22,351 bases of DNA from Agmasoma carcini (nom. nud.) (GCA_029232285.1 JAOXFI010000064.1:1-22351), one strand, 5' to 3'. Counted from the first letter of the stretch, positions 1-9,180 are shown. Notes: a model not told the origin generated them from the letters alone. Numbers and translations are program-made.

Positions 1-460
1 AATAATATTAGAAAATCTGCTGTTATGGAAATAATCGGGTATTTATTAAAAAAAACACTGATCCTGATTTTTCTTATAATAAACTTGGTGGTGTTGGCAG
101 AATTGTACAAATCGATGAAACGATATTAAATTTAAAGTGTAAATCACACCGAGATAGATCCCCTGTGTAAAATGGAGATAGAAAACACATAAATTAGATG
201 TGTTTTTGCAAAAGTTATACCCAATAAACAGTTCGCAACTATTTATACACTGATTAAACACCATTTTATAAATTTTTGAGAAGAATAGGATTTTAACATA
301 GTACAGTGTGTCATAATTATAGGAACACTTGATGTACACACTCAGAACGTTGAAAGTCTTAATATTTGCATCAAACATGAAATAAAAACAAGAAAAGGTG
401 TCAAAACAGATAATCATGATGTTTTTATAAAAGAATTCTGTTATAATAGAACCATAAAAA
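1..460 (+). pseudogene. Decayed IS1595/ISXO2-like DDE transposase, 5' end outside window
   Basis: Two reading frames together give a transposase of the IS1595-like type known from microsporidia. Around 59-172 the frame reads KLGGVGRIVQIDETILN, where the D of QIDE is the expected first catalytic Asp, followed by CKSHRDRSP and a stop. From 202 another frame reads FAKVIPNKQFATIYTLIKHH, hits two stops, then resumes with VHTQNVESLNICIKHEI and KTRKGVKT, the typical C-terminal block around HTQ-N-x-E-S. The middle catalytic Asp region is not readable. With at least one frameshift and several stops it cannot make a protein. The first bases are already inside the gene, so the left end lies outside the window. 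The reverse-strand ORF over 46-417 is only its shadow. Confidence 0.8.
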
Positions 461-1649
461 ATATTAATAATCGGAATTCTTCCCGGGAGAGATTCTAGCC
501 TTGATCCAAAATATCCCTATAAATAATTCAAAGCACCCCTATATATTTAGTCTCTTGGAAGATTAATTATTAAATTCTCGAAGTGGATCACTTTGACTAA
601 AAAGGCTAGAAATAACATACGACAATAAATATATTGATTTTTTGATTATGACAACATCATCATTGATCAAAGAAAAAAACCTCTTTATAAACAGAGTAAG
701 AAGAATGTATTGTTGAATTATATAACGTATTATAAATGATGCGGAACAAATTAAGGGTTATGTATAAATTTATTTTAAATACAAAACATTTATTTCAAAT
801 ACACCTGTTTTGTATGAAAACAGGTGTATTTGAAAGAACATTAATTTAGGTATATAAAGCTTATGAAAATATTTTGATTTAATCCAAGCAAATATTTGAG
901 ACCCTAGTGTAATTTTGTAAGTTGATATAACCTTCTTTTCACAGAAGAATAGCAATCTAGAAACAAACCCAAAATTTTGATATTTTGATATCAGTATAAA
1001 ACCTGTAATTGACTAAATAAAATTGTGAATAGAAGAAATGTTTATATCTTTCTTCAATCATTCACAATATATAAAGGAGCATAATTGATATAGTTTACAC
1101 TTTCAAGATGATTAAATAATATTGGAACATATCGAAGTCAGTACAATTTTATTAAAAGATTGTTATAAGTGAATTCTATCAAGTTCATGTGGCGGGAATG
1201 AATTTATAAAAAAATTTGAAATTAATTTTATATGTGACACCTTTACAACAAGAGTCACATGATTATAAATATACAATATTTAAACAATTGTGATTTAAAG
1301 TTTATATTCTTATAGTTAAAATATATAGAATTGTTAAATTCATACAAAAATATCAATAAATAATAAAATTAACAAAATAGTAATTTATTATCAAATTTAG
1401 CATTATTTTAAATTTTATAATATTAGATTTAAACATAAATAACCAACTAAATAATAATCCTAACTTAATTTCAGTAATTACAATATCTAAATTGTTCTCT
1501 CTAACAAAATAATTTTATATATTGGGTTTTACATTTTTTAAAAGAATTGTATAAATACTTTAAATAAAATTTTAATCATATTATTATAAATAAAATACAA
1601 AATTCAACTATAAGTCTAGGCAAATATATTATTTAGAGTTGTAACACTA
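461..1649. other. Non-coding A+T-rich stretch
   Basis: I see no gene here. The stretch follows the dead transposase and contains the perfect hairpin at 793-835. Around 930-980 there is a short segment (GAATAGCAATCTAGAAA) that recurs with one change near 6289-6305. From 1200 on it is plain A+T-rich sequence without coding character. Confidence 0.5.
793..835. repeat. Perfect 19-bp inverted repeat, 5-nt loop
   Basis: The arm TTTCAAATACACCTGTTTT (793-811) is followed by loop GTATG and its exact reverse complement (817-835). All 19 pairs match, in sequence otherwise full of decay. It could be the end structure of a mobile element, a recent palindromic insertion, or a structured-RNA element. Nothing on either side is coding. 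Confidence 0.9.
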
Positions 1650-2110
1650 AATATAACAGGTTAAGGTCTATCAATAGCTAAAACAAAGCTGTAAGTGATA
1701 CGGATAACCATGTTAACTAGATTACTATGATAAACAGACACCATTTATTAATTAGAAGATAAACATTGAAGATCTCTAATATGTTAGTTGAACATGTGAT
1801 CAGAGCACTAAATAACTCTGAAACCAATTTCTATGATAGGTACCATAAAGTTTTTGCATTTCCCATATAAGATAATTTAAAAGGTATGAAATACCGCTTT
1901 TTTATTATACCACCTGATATCATAGGAGGGTACGAGACTAGAAATCTGACTATAAAAGGTAAAAATTAACATTACCCGAATGGTAGTCCAATAAAGGCTC
2001 ACATAGGAATTAAATAAAACGTTTGAGATCAAGTTTAATTACTTCAGATATTTACTGAGACTTGACCGCCATACCACTACTGTACTAACCACTTCTTCTC
2101 TATTGATTAT
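1650..2110. repeat. Dispersed repeat, copy A (diverged)
   Basis: The start of this stretch (near 1660-1700, core CTATCAATAGCTAAAAC) resembles 5233-5275 (core CTATCAAGGGCTAAAAC). Its end (CTTCAGATA near 2042 and ACTAACC near 2084) resembles 5432-5462. The stretch is therefore a longer, rearranged relative of the repeat at 5190-5490. It contains no ORF. A worn-out transposon or solo LTR is the simplest reading, but no termini can be fixed by eye. Confidence 0.45.
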
Positions 2111-2424
2111 TAATATTGATGTGTCCTAATTTTAGGTTTTCTTTACAACTTATATCTTTTACCCTTCTATAGTCAAATATATCTACAAACATTATTATTC
2201 TTCATTATAATCGTTTTTCTTTTCCTATGTAACTATTTTAAACCTAATTATTATGAATATCATTATAATACCTTTAAAATTATATAAGATTTATTTCTAA
2301 TAAAGAGGATATATACACATATGAAATATATTTTAAATTTGACTAATAATTCTATGAAACACTTAAGTTAACTGTTATATGTCAATTTTTTATAAAATAT
2401 TTAAACAAGATAAACAAAATTTTC
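2111..2424. other. Intergenic, upstream of LSM4
   Basis: A+T-rich spacer that must hold the LSM4 promoter. There is no CCC motif before the start codon; the ATG is preceded by AAAATTTTC. No other feature was recognised. Confidence 0.4.
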
Positions 2425-2676
2425 ATGTATCCACTTACACTTATAAAACTATCAAAAAAGAATACACTAGAAGTTGAACTTAAGAACAATAACATAGTCA
2501 AAGGATTGCTGATTAAATGTGATGTTGCTATGAATATGCATATGAAGGCAGCTAGTCTAGAAAAAAGTGATGGTAAAATTGTTTATATTGATGAACTCTA
2601 TTTAAGAGGACAATCAATAAAACAGGTCAAGCTTCAACCATGGGTTCTTAACAAGCAGCATCTTTTTGCTAAATAA
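2425..2676 (+). CDS. LSM4: U6 snRNA-associated Sm-like protein LSm4
   Basis: An 83-residue protein consisting of a single Sm fold. It opens with YPLTLIK, the LSm4 signature (PLxLLK), followed by the Sm1 motif: VELKNN at 17-22, a Gly at 27, and CDVAMNMHM at 32-40, in which D33, M36 and N37 match the D-x-x-M-N RNA-contact loop. The Sm2 motif is YLRGQSIKQVKL at 59-70, with R61-G62. In the family, LSm4 joins the LSm1-7 ring (cytoplasmic mRNA decapping) and the LSm2-8 ring (U6 snRNA 3' end). The protein lacks the long C-terminal tail of many LSm4 proteins, as is common in microsporidia. The ATG at 2425 gives the complete fold, so the start is secure. A different Sm/LSm paralogue is possible but fits the N-terminus less well. 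Confidence 0.82.
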   Translation: MYPLTLIKLSKKNTLEVELKNNNIVKGLLIKCDVAMNMHMKAASLEKSDGKIVYIDELYLRGQSIKQVKLQPWVLNKQHLFAK

Positions 2677-2819
2677 ATTTATTTAGTAAAATTTGATATT
2701 TTTATATCAATTAATTATAATAACCTAATATTTAATGATATAAACCTTAAATATATAAGAGATTATTATATATTGATGATTTTTAACTAAAATTTGTTTT
2801 TTTTAAAGAATATAAGCCA

Positions 2820-3075
2820 ATTGACAAAGCCAAAAGAAAGCCGAGAGAATATAGATAATCCCGTTCACTTATTAAAACAACTTGCAGTAGAAAATAGACA
2901 CTTCTTCTTCACTGCAGGGTAGTCCCACTTCAAGAACTTGAGGATATAAGCTGGGTGATACGCGTAAAGCAACTAAATTTAATATCATACCTTTTTTTAT
3001 CAAGATCGAAGTGTGTATGATTGATATCAGTTTCTTCTACTTTAATATTACTTTGATGTGATCAATTTTTACATA
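2820..3075. repeat. Dispersed repeat, copy C (diverged)
   Basis: The block with GATATAAGCTGGGT near 2942, followed by AAGCAACTAAATTT, matches the copy at 5190-5490, which has AATATATAAGCTGGGT followed by TTAAGTACTAAATTA. Upstream, GTAGAAAATAGACACTT resembles GTAGATAGAAACTTT, and downstream GATCGAAGT resembles GTCGAAGT. No ORF is present. It lies between LSM4 and the transporter gene. Confidence 0.5.
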
Positions 3076-3199
3076 CTTGGCAACTTTAACCCTTCTTATT
3101 GATATGAAATATTTACTTTTAAACATTGTAAATAAAGTATAAAATAGCTAATATTATAATTTTTGGTTAGTTAAATATTTTATTTATAAATAATGATAC

Positions 3200-3310
3200 A
3201 ATATAATTATCTAACATTATTACTATTATATATGATTATGACTAACTATGATTAACTGACTATAATCTAAATATATCTATCTAACATTATTAGTATTATT
3301 TTATATATTA
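3200..3310. repeat. Short direct repeat upstream of transporter gene
   Basis: ATCTAACATTATTACTATTA (about 3211) recurs as ATCTAACATTATTAGTATTA (about 3278), roughly 67 bp apart, inside simple A+T-rich sequence. It may be a local duplication. The rest of 3076-3676 is A+T-rich spacer with no gene. Confidence 0.6.
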
Positions 3311-3676
3311 ATTTAATATAAAATTTTTTCACAAATTTTTAAAGGAATCAAAATTATTTAAAAAATTAATACTCTAAGAAGCTTTTAACAAAAAAATATG
3401 TTTATTAAAAGACAATAAAGAATATCAACACTTTTTTATTTTTAATATAATTTATTTTTAAGTTCTATATATCGACTAGCTATACTAATCAATCCAATTA
3501 ATTGATTACTAACTATATTAATTGATTAAATATTAATTTATTTAACTAAATATCTAAAATATATTTATAAATACATCAAATACACATCTTTAAACCATTT
3601 TTATACAATTATACAATTATTTAATTTTTAATTTTTATTAATTTTTTACTATAAAAGAATAAAGAAAAAAAAATAC

Positions 3677-5062
3677 ATGTTCGGCAAATTACATCCTATA
3701 GTAGGAGGTATTTTATGTACTGTATTGTCCTTTGGATTCGGTCAAATGTTTTTACCATATGCTTACTATAATTTAGGCCTTATCCCTGCAACACTATCAA
3801 CGATCTTCTTTGGGTTTTTATCTTTTATTAGTGATTATATCATAGTCACTAATGCTACTAATGATGATAATAAAGAGCAGATAAACAATGATTCGATAAA
3901 TAATGATAATACTCATCAAACTAGTATTAATATTCAAGATGATGATAATAATACCAACTCTTATAAATTCTATGTTAATATTATGGAATCTTATAATCAA
4001 AAATTCGGTAAAATCTCAGTTACATTGATTTATGTTCTAAATACCTTTGGTGCTATCATTTACTTAAGACAAATCATAGAATTCATAATTTCTACTATCA
4101 ATATTTACTCTAATCTATCAGAAACAGTCGCTCTAATCATAAGATCTTCAATTTCTGTAGTAGCTTCGATTTTTTTCGCTATCTTTACTTATAAAAGTAA
4201 AATAAAAAGCGTTGTTCTTCCTTTGATCATGAACTTAACAACTACCCTTCTATACATATCAAGTTTGGTTTATTTAGCTTCCGCTTATGATATTGGAAAA
4301 GTAACATTAACTAATAAGAGTCAAAACACCTTTTCTTGCCTATCTACTATCATTTTTGCATTATTTAACCAATATGGAATACCTTCTATATTTTGCTTAT
4401 GTAATGAAACAAAAAAGAAAAAATCTAAATATCAATTTATTATTTCTACTACTATATTTAACAGTTTAGTTTATGTAGCAGGAGGTGTTATTGGATTATT
4501 TGCTTTAGGTCCTTATGCTGCTGAAAATAAATTAGTGATAAGTCACTATATGAATAATGATTTTTTATCTAACTTTAGCCAAGGAACAGGAATATTCCTT
4601 AGAATCGTAGCTGGTTTATACAACCTAAGTTTTATTATTAAAATTCCAATTGATATGGTTTCAAGTAAAACTGAGCTTCAATCAATAGTGAAGAACAAAA
4701 AGATACAAAATATAATTCTAGCAATACAATTTATTAGTTTATGTGCTTGTTGTTCACTTCCCGATAAATTTTTCCCATTTTTAATAGCTATGGACTTAGT
4801 TACTTCGATGTGCTGCGTAACCTTGGCTTACACATTCCCTGGTCTCTTGAATTCTGTTCTTAATAAATTTAAAAAGATGAAAACATCGAATAAGGTTATT
4901 GTTGTACTGTCTAATATAATATTATTTGGTATTTCTATATTAATGTATACGGGTAGTGTTTATAATACAGTTACAAATATAATAGGTAATGATGCTATAG
5001 TTAATGACACAACACTTTTTACTGATTATTTAGATACAACAACAACGTTTTTACTTGAATAA
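3677..5062 (+). CDS. Amino-acid transporter, AAAP (auxin permease) type
   Basis: A 461-residue integral membrane protein with about eleven hydrophobic segments. The first one carries SFGFGQMFLPYAYYNLGLIP (residues 18-37), which fits the G-x-G-x-x-x-LPYA...G start of AAAP carriers (Pfam Aa_trans). Residues about 222-246 (STIIFALFNQYGIPSIF then NET) correspond to the FAF...P-x-x-x-E block, and RIVAGLYNLSFIIKIPIDM near 305-325 matches the late conserved helix. Such carriers move neutral amino acids across the plasma membrane; in an intracellular parasite the likely role is uptake from the host, but the substrate cannot be read from sequence. A hydrophilic Asn/Asp-rich insertion (about residues 59-96, rich in NDDN repeats) sits between the second and third segments. 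The start ATG follows an A-tract, with no CCC motif. Confidence 0.82.
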   Translation: MFGKLHPIVGGILCTVLSFGFGQMFLPYAYYNLGLIPATLSTIFFGFLSFISDYIIVTNATNDDNKEQINNDSINNDNTHQTSINIQDDDNNTNSYKFYVNIMESYNQKFGKISVTLIYVLNTFGAIIYLRQIIEFIISTINIYSNLSETVALIIRSSISVVASIFFAIFTYKSKIKSVVLPLIMNLTTTLLYISSLVYLASAYDIGKVTLTNKSQNTFSCLSTIIFALFNQYGIPSIFCLCNETKKKKSKYQFIISTTIFNSLVYVAGGVIGLFALGPYAAENKLVISHYMNNDFLSNFSQGTGIFLRIVAGLYNLSFIIKIPIDMVSSKTELQSIVKNKKIQNIILAIQFISLCACCSLPDKFFPFLIAMDLVTSMCCVTLAYTFPGLLNSVLNKFKKMKTSNKVIVVLSNIILFGISILMYTGSVYNTVTNIIGNDAIVNDTTLFTDYLDTTTTFLLE

Positions 5063-5110
5063 CTAAAGAGTGATAGAATCAAATATTAAATAAATTAATA
5101 AACAAAAATA

Positions 5111-5187
5111 TTTAACAATTAACAGTTAACATTTAACAGTTAACATTTGATATTTAACAGTTAACATTTAACATTTGATATTTAATC
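5111..5187. repeat. Heptanucleotide tandem repeat, NTTAACA type
   Basis: About ten head-to-tail 7-bp units (TTTAACA, ATTAACA, GTTAACA, with TTTGATA variants) start 48 bp after the transporter stop codon. TTTAACA and GTTAACA alternate, which points to higher-order duplication of 14- and 28-bp blocks. Confidence 0.9.
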
Positions 5188-5189
5188 TG

Positions 5190-5490
5190 ACAAATATTGT
5201 AGACTGGAAACATTGGTCTCAACAGCTAATCAGTTTAAGTCCTATCAAGGGCTAAAACTAGCCCAGAAGATAAATATAACGTTTTATTTCTAAATATTTT
5301 GTTTGTAATAGGTAGATAGAAACTTTTAATTATTGGTAGTGAAAGCTACATCAATATCTTAAATATATAAGCTGGGTAGGTTGTTAAGTACTAAATTAGC
5401 TGCAATGGTCCAATTATTTACCCAATCTAGATGCTTCAGATAATTGTTATATCCACTAACCTTTTCTTTACCGTCGAAGTAGATATTTTT
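5190..5490. repeat. Dispersed repeat, copy B (reference copy)
   Basis: This non-coding stretch shares its left part with 1650-1710, its right end with 2040-2090, and its central block (ATATAAGCTGGGT...ACTAAATT) with 2942-2980. A short piece (AATATATAAGCTG then TGTTAAG) also recurs at 9064-9086. It is the copy that links the others into one family. No coding potential was seen; a solo LTR or non-autonomous element is possible. Confidence 0.5.
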
Positions 5491-5662
5491 ATAAGGAAAC
5501 ACTATTAGTTATTAAGTAAAAAAAGAATATAAATTTGGTCATAAATGTAAGTTAAATGAACAAATAAATAATATTCAAATACTTATGAGTTCAACTATTT
5601 AAAGTCTTTCAAATATTTTTTATTATCTTTTAACTCTTATTTATATAATTTTTAAATCAAAT

Positions 5663-6151
5663 ATGTCGAATCTTTTTTTCTTACCCAAAGAGAAACTAAA
5701 AAAATATATAATAAAAATAAAAAAGCTTACCATGCTCTTCTATTTTAATATATTTATGATAACAGTTAAATGTACATCAAAAACTGAATCAAATTCGAAA
5801 GAAGAAAAGCGATCTTCAATATATTCTGATAGTAAACTAAACATTTCTAGCTCAGAGACAAATATTTCTAACTCATATCAAACAAAGTCAAGTACTTCTT
5901 ATATTAAAAATAAAACAAATTTTAAGAATAAGAAATCTAAAAATTTAAAAAATAAGATTGTAAATAAGTATAACGATGATAATTATCAAATTAAATTTCA
6001 TAAACACAAACTAAAGATAACGAAGGTAAAGCAAAATGATTCAAATGATTCAAATAGTTCAAATAAAACACAAAATCCTCAAATACCAATTGAGAAAAAC
6101 AAAAAAAAACTTAAATTCTTTAAAACAAGATCTTTAAATAACGAAAATTGA
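5663..6151 (+). CDS. Ser/Asn/Lys-rich protein with N-terminal hydrophobic segment, probably secreted
   Basis: A 162-residue protein I do not recognise. Residues about 22-36 (LTMLFYFNIFMITVK) are hydrophobic and preceded by a very basic stretch (KEKLKKYIIKIKK), so this is a signal peptide with a long n-region or a signal anchor. A start at the internal Met24 would leave a short, more conventional signal sequence ending near C37. The remainder is low-complexity: Ser-rich (SSSETNISNS), then Lys/Asn-rich, with a small DSNDSNSSN repeat around residues 125-133, and a basic tail. Base composition matches its surroundings. Such proteins are frequent among lineage-specific microsporidian secreted or wall-associated proteins, but nothing here fixes a role. 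Confidence 0.55.
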   Translation: MSNLFFLPKEKLKKYIIKIKKLTMLFYFNIFMITVKCTSKTESNSKEEKRSSIYSDSKLNISSSETNISNSYQTKSSTSYIKNKTNFKNKKSKNLKNKIVNKYNDDNYQIKFHKHKLKITKVKQNDSNDSNSSNKTQNPQIPIEKNKKKLKFFKTRSLNNEN

Positions 6152-6840
6152 AATATTAAATAAATTTAAACTTCTAATCAAACCATACCGTTATTTTTCT
6201 ATATTTAACAATATTGCTATGTTAAGATTATAATATTAAACAGACAAACCTTTTCGAAGTATACAACTATAGATTTTTTTTCACTTGAATAGCAATCCAG
6301 AAAGATCACCAGAGCAGATCAAGTAAATCACTTGATACTAAATTTATGTATTTAGGACCTTTATTGAGACTTGATATGAATCAAGTAAAAAAAATCGGTA
6401 CTGTTCTGTTTGCAAGCTAAATATTTTAAAAACTGCCAAGAGTTCATATCTATGTAATGAATGTTAGATTTGAATCAAATTAGAGTATATTAGATAGAAT
6501 TCTGTTAAGAACAGCGGTAACTTATTTATAGTATATATATTTGAGCAAGAGACATTATTAGAATAAAATACGGGTGTAACGAACAAATTCTAAAATCCTA
6601 AAGTCTTGTGATAATATTAGAAAATTTGATTTCTAATGTGTGATAAATATAGTTTAAACCCAATAAATACATATTTATATGCTAATACACCCTGTTCAAC
6701 CAATCATATTTATCTTATAAAGTCATATTTATTTAAAAGATATAAAATTTTATTATTAATATGTAAAAGTTTGTATACAGAAATATTTATAAATTTCATA
6801 TATCTTTACAATTTAAATATAAAAACATTAAAAACAGTAT
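6152..6840. other. Intergenic, possible repeat fragment
   Basis: No convincing gene. Around 6286-6306 GAATAGCAATCCAGAAA repeats a segment at about 947-963, and TTTATTGAGACTTGA (about 6360) resembles TTTACTGAGACTTGA at about 2050. These look like scraps of the dispersed repeats. A 76-codon ATG ORF at 6636-6866 runs into the MITE and is probably fortuitous. TA at 6839-6840 is the left copy of the MITE target duplication. Confidence 0.4.
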
Positions 6841-6936
6841 TCTATACCCTTTCCGTTTTAAAATGAGAATAGTAAATTTTAAAATGTGAAAATGTAATAA
6901 ATAAAAATTTATACTTTTATATTTATATACATATAG
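6841..6936 (+). repeat. Left terminal inverted repeat of the MITE
   Basis: Begins TTCTATACCCTTTCC and runs to about ATTTATATACATA. It pairs with 7279-7374, with about eleven mismatches and no clear indel. Confidence 0.82.
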
Positions 6937-7278
6937 AATAATATTGTTTAAAAAACAATAATTTTTTGTGTTTGTATATATAAATTAAAAATCTCAAATA
7001 ACACATTATTTTCTACTCGCTTGATTATAGGGGTTTTATTTAAAAATGATTTTTTAAATAAAAAATACAATATATGCAGTTTTAAAACTGACCTTAAATC
7101 TTTTCTGAGAAAAAAACCTAATCAAAAACCCTAAAAATTCTTAACGAAAAACAAATTGAAATTTGAGCCTCTCTCATTGATATTAAAAAACAAAACCCCA
7201 CCGTTTTTACATTTTTTGATACTAATAAAAAACTTGAATCCACAAATTGAAAAAAATCAAAAATTTTATGTTTTTTTA

Positions 7279-7374
7279 TTTATGCATATAAATATAAAAG
7301 TGTGAATTTTCATTTTTTACATATTCTCATTTTAAAGTTTACTATTCTCATTTTAAAAAGAAAAAGGTATAGAA
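7279..7374 (-). repeat. Right terminal inverted repeat of the MITE
   Basis: Reads on the reverse strand TTCTATACCTTTTTC to ATTTATATGCATA. A small internal direct repeat (ATTCTCATTTTAAA twice, near 7322 and 7343) makes up its outer part; the left arm has a more worn version. Confidence 0.82.
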
Positions 7375-7376
7375 TA

Positions 7377-7676
7377 AACCCTTTAAATGCCAACAATACA
7401 GATTGCATCATTTTTATCTAATGATGACTTTGCACTATGGCTTTAACCTTTAAGTTCAACATGGTTTCATCCATTGAACAAAAAATTCGGACTCCCCAAT
7501 TTAAATGCTGAAAAATCAAAAACTGTATCTTTTTAATAAATTTATTTATCACATTTTTACTATTGACTTAAGTTTTATAAAATTCAGTTTTATAACTATT
7601 TTAGTTGTTTTACCAAAAACTTAATATCGATATAATCACAAAAAAATTACTAAATAGAAAAGAGGTTTATTCTAAT
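7377..7676. other. Spacer between MITE and decayed gene
   Basis: One plus-strand run from 7388 reads MPTIQIASFLSNDDFALWL, hits a stop, then continues for about 35 codons (PLSSTWFHPLNKKFG). It might be a coding relic but matches nothing I know. Confidence 0.3.
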
Positions 7677-8721
7677 TTTTAATGACCTTCGTTACATCTC
7701 TATGCAAACCTCTCGATATTTCCGTTATATTTTAAAACAATTGGTTTATTACAAAGTAAAAAATTGTTCTTTCTTGATATAAACATTTTATTAATTCATC
7801 ATGATCCATAACCATTATATACTGTTCTAAATCATCTGCGTTGATGGATTAAAATTATAATAGAAGATTTTTCCCCACATGGGAAATAAAACCCAATATA
7901 TTATTTCCTTTAAATATCACTAATTATCTCAATTTATCTGACTATTTAATTTCATAACTCAAGGTTTCTAAGAGGGCATACAATTTAATAAATCAACCTT
8001 TCTATTAAAAAATAAACAAATATTTTATATGAAGGATTAACTATTGTTCAATATTTTTATAAATCCAATGATATTTATAATTTTAATAAAATCATTATTT
8101 TCATTTTTTAACAATAGATATAAAAACCTAAATTGGAAATTGAAATTCAGATTTTATTTGTTCTTTTTGTCTCTACCTATTTATACAATAATTCAACACA
8201 TTCAAACCTTCCAATAAATATAAACTATATATTTCATATATAACGATAAATTGTTACATAAATACTCGCCATGCTCAGCCTAAAGAAAATTATATCAAAC
8301 ATAACTCTTTTAACAGTAAGGAAGTATGACTAATTCAGTTATGATTTCGTATACCATATTAATATAAAAAATCAACACTAGACATACTAAATTATTACTA
8401 AAATCAGCATCATTTAAGTTCTAAATCGTGAAGGTATAACTTTTAACATCCTTTTACTGCGATTCCTTAGTTTTTGTATTTCAACAGCATCAGTAAAATA
8501 AATTGCTTAAATCATCACCAGCCTTTGAGATGAATGTAAACATTCTTTGTTTTGTTTATAGCTTAAGAATTTGATTAAAATCATATAAATCTTGTTTTGT
8601 CTTAATGATATATTTTCAATATTATTTCTTAGATTGACTATGTTTACACTAGTTGCTAATAAAGAACTCAGATAATTAACTATGATTCAATATGTCTTAT
8701 AATTGTCTTATTATTTTCATA
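7677..8721 (-). pseudogene. Decayed protein-coding gene, product unknown
   Basis: The reverse strand shows a chain of open segments in shifting frames, far longer than expected in such A+T-rich DNA. At about 8685-8414 it reads SVNIVNLRNNIENISL, KIYMILIKFLSYKQN, then, after one stop, FTDAVEIQKLRNRSKRMLKV. At about 8400-8290 it reads DADFSNNLVCLVLIFY and EIITELVILPYC. At 7845-7677 it reads INADDLEQYIMVMDHDEL, CLYQERTIFYFVINQLF and, after one stop, NITEISRGLHRDVTKVIKN. An ATG at 8721 could be the old start. The segments look helical and cytosolic, with normal amino-acid usage, and total about 300 residues. I do not recognise the family. It could be a dead duplicate of a gene elsewhere in the genome. 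Confidence 0.42.
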
Positions 8722-9180
8722 TTTTTTCCAATATATTTTAACAAACAAACAAAGTTTAATTTTTGATGTTTTTATAATTGATATCTCAAATTAAAGATTT
8801 CTATACTAGTAGAAATTTAATACAAAGCTCAATATAAATCAATAAATTTATATTATTACCTACAAATAAGCACTTAAATACGATTTCAGTATCATAAAAT
8901 AATATTATTTGTTATAATTGTATTAAATATAAAATAATATTAATTGTTATATTAATCTAATTACAACAAAACATTATAATTGTGTGATCTAGTTTCATAA
9001 TAAGACATAGATATAACAAAAATAATAATTAATACAAAAATAAATAAAAATTAGAATTGAAATTAATATATAAGCTGCCTGTTAAGATATTTGTTTAAAA
9101 TTGCTAAAATATAATAAATTTGATTTTTATTTATTTATATCAATTTTTTTAATTAAAATATAAAAAAAACTTAGATTTAA
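8722..9180. other. Intergenic with tandem and dispersed repeat scraps
   Basis: Spacer upstream of the orphan gene. It holds a two-unit tandem repeat at 8894-8960 and, at 9064-9086, a short copy of the dispersed repeat core (AATATATAAGCTG...TGTTAAG). No gene was seen. Confidence 0.4.
8894..8960. repeat. Two-unit tandem repeat, about 35 bp
   Basis: ATAAAATAATATTATTTGTT at 8894 is followed directly by ATAAAATAATATTAATTGTT at 8929, and both continue into ATA-rich sequence. It is a simple local duplication. Confidence 0.7.

Larger units (their letters stand above)
6841..7374. mobile_element. MITE with about 96-bp terminal inverted repeats and TA target duplication
   Basis: The sequence from TTCTATACC at 6841 is repeated in inverted orientation ending with GGTATAGAA at 7374. 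By eye the arms agree at roughly 88% over about 95 bp, including the shared core AAAATGAGAATAGTAAA. Both ends are flanked by TA (6839-6840 and 7375-7376), the duplication typical of Tc1/mariner-type transposition. The middle (about 6937-7278) is A+T-rich without an ORF, so the element is non-autonomous and would depend on a transposase elsewhere. Arms this similar suggest it is younger than the retrotransposon relics nearby. Confidence 0.82.

Noticed and set aside
46..417. 123-codon reverse ORF
   Set aside because: It is the antisense of the IS1595-like relic on the plus strand, whose motifs are recognisable, and is rich in Phe, Cys and Tyr.
770..955. 61-codon reverse ORF
   Set aside because: It runs through the perfect hairpin and has no coding character.
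6636..6866. 76-codon ATG ORF on the plus strand
   Set aside because: Its last codons lie inside the MITE terminal repeat and its composition is Tyr/Ile/Leu low-complexity. A gene cut by the MITE cannot be excluded, but nothing supports it.
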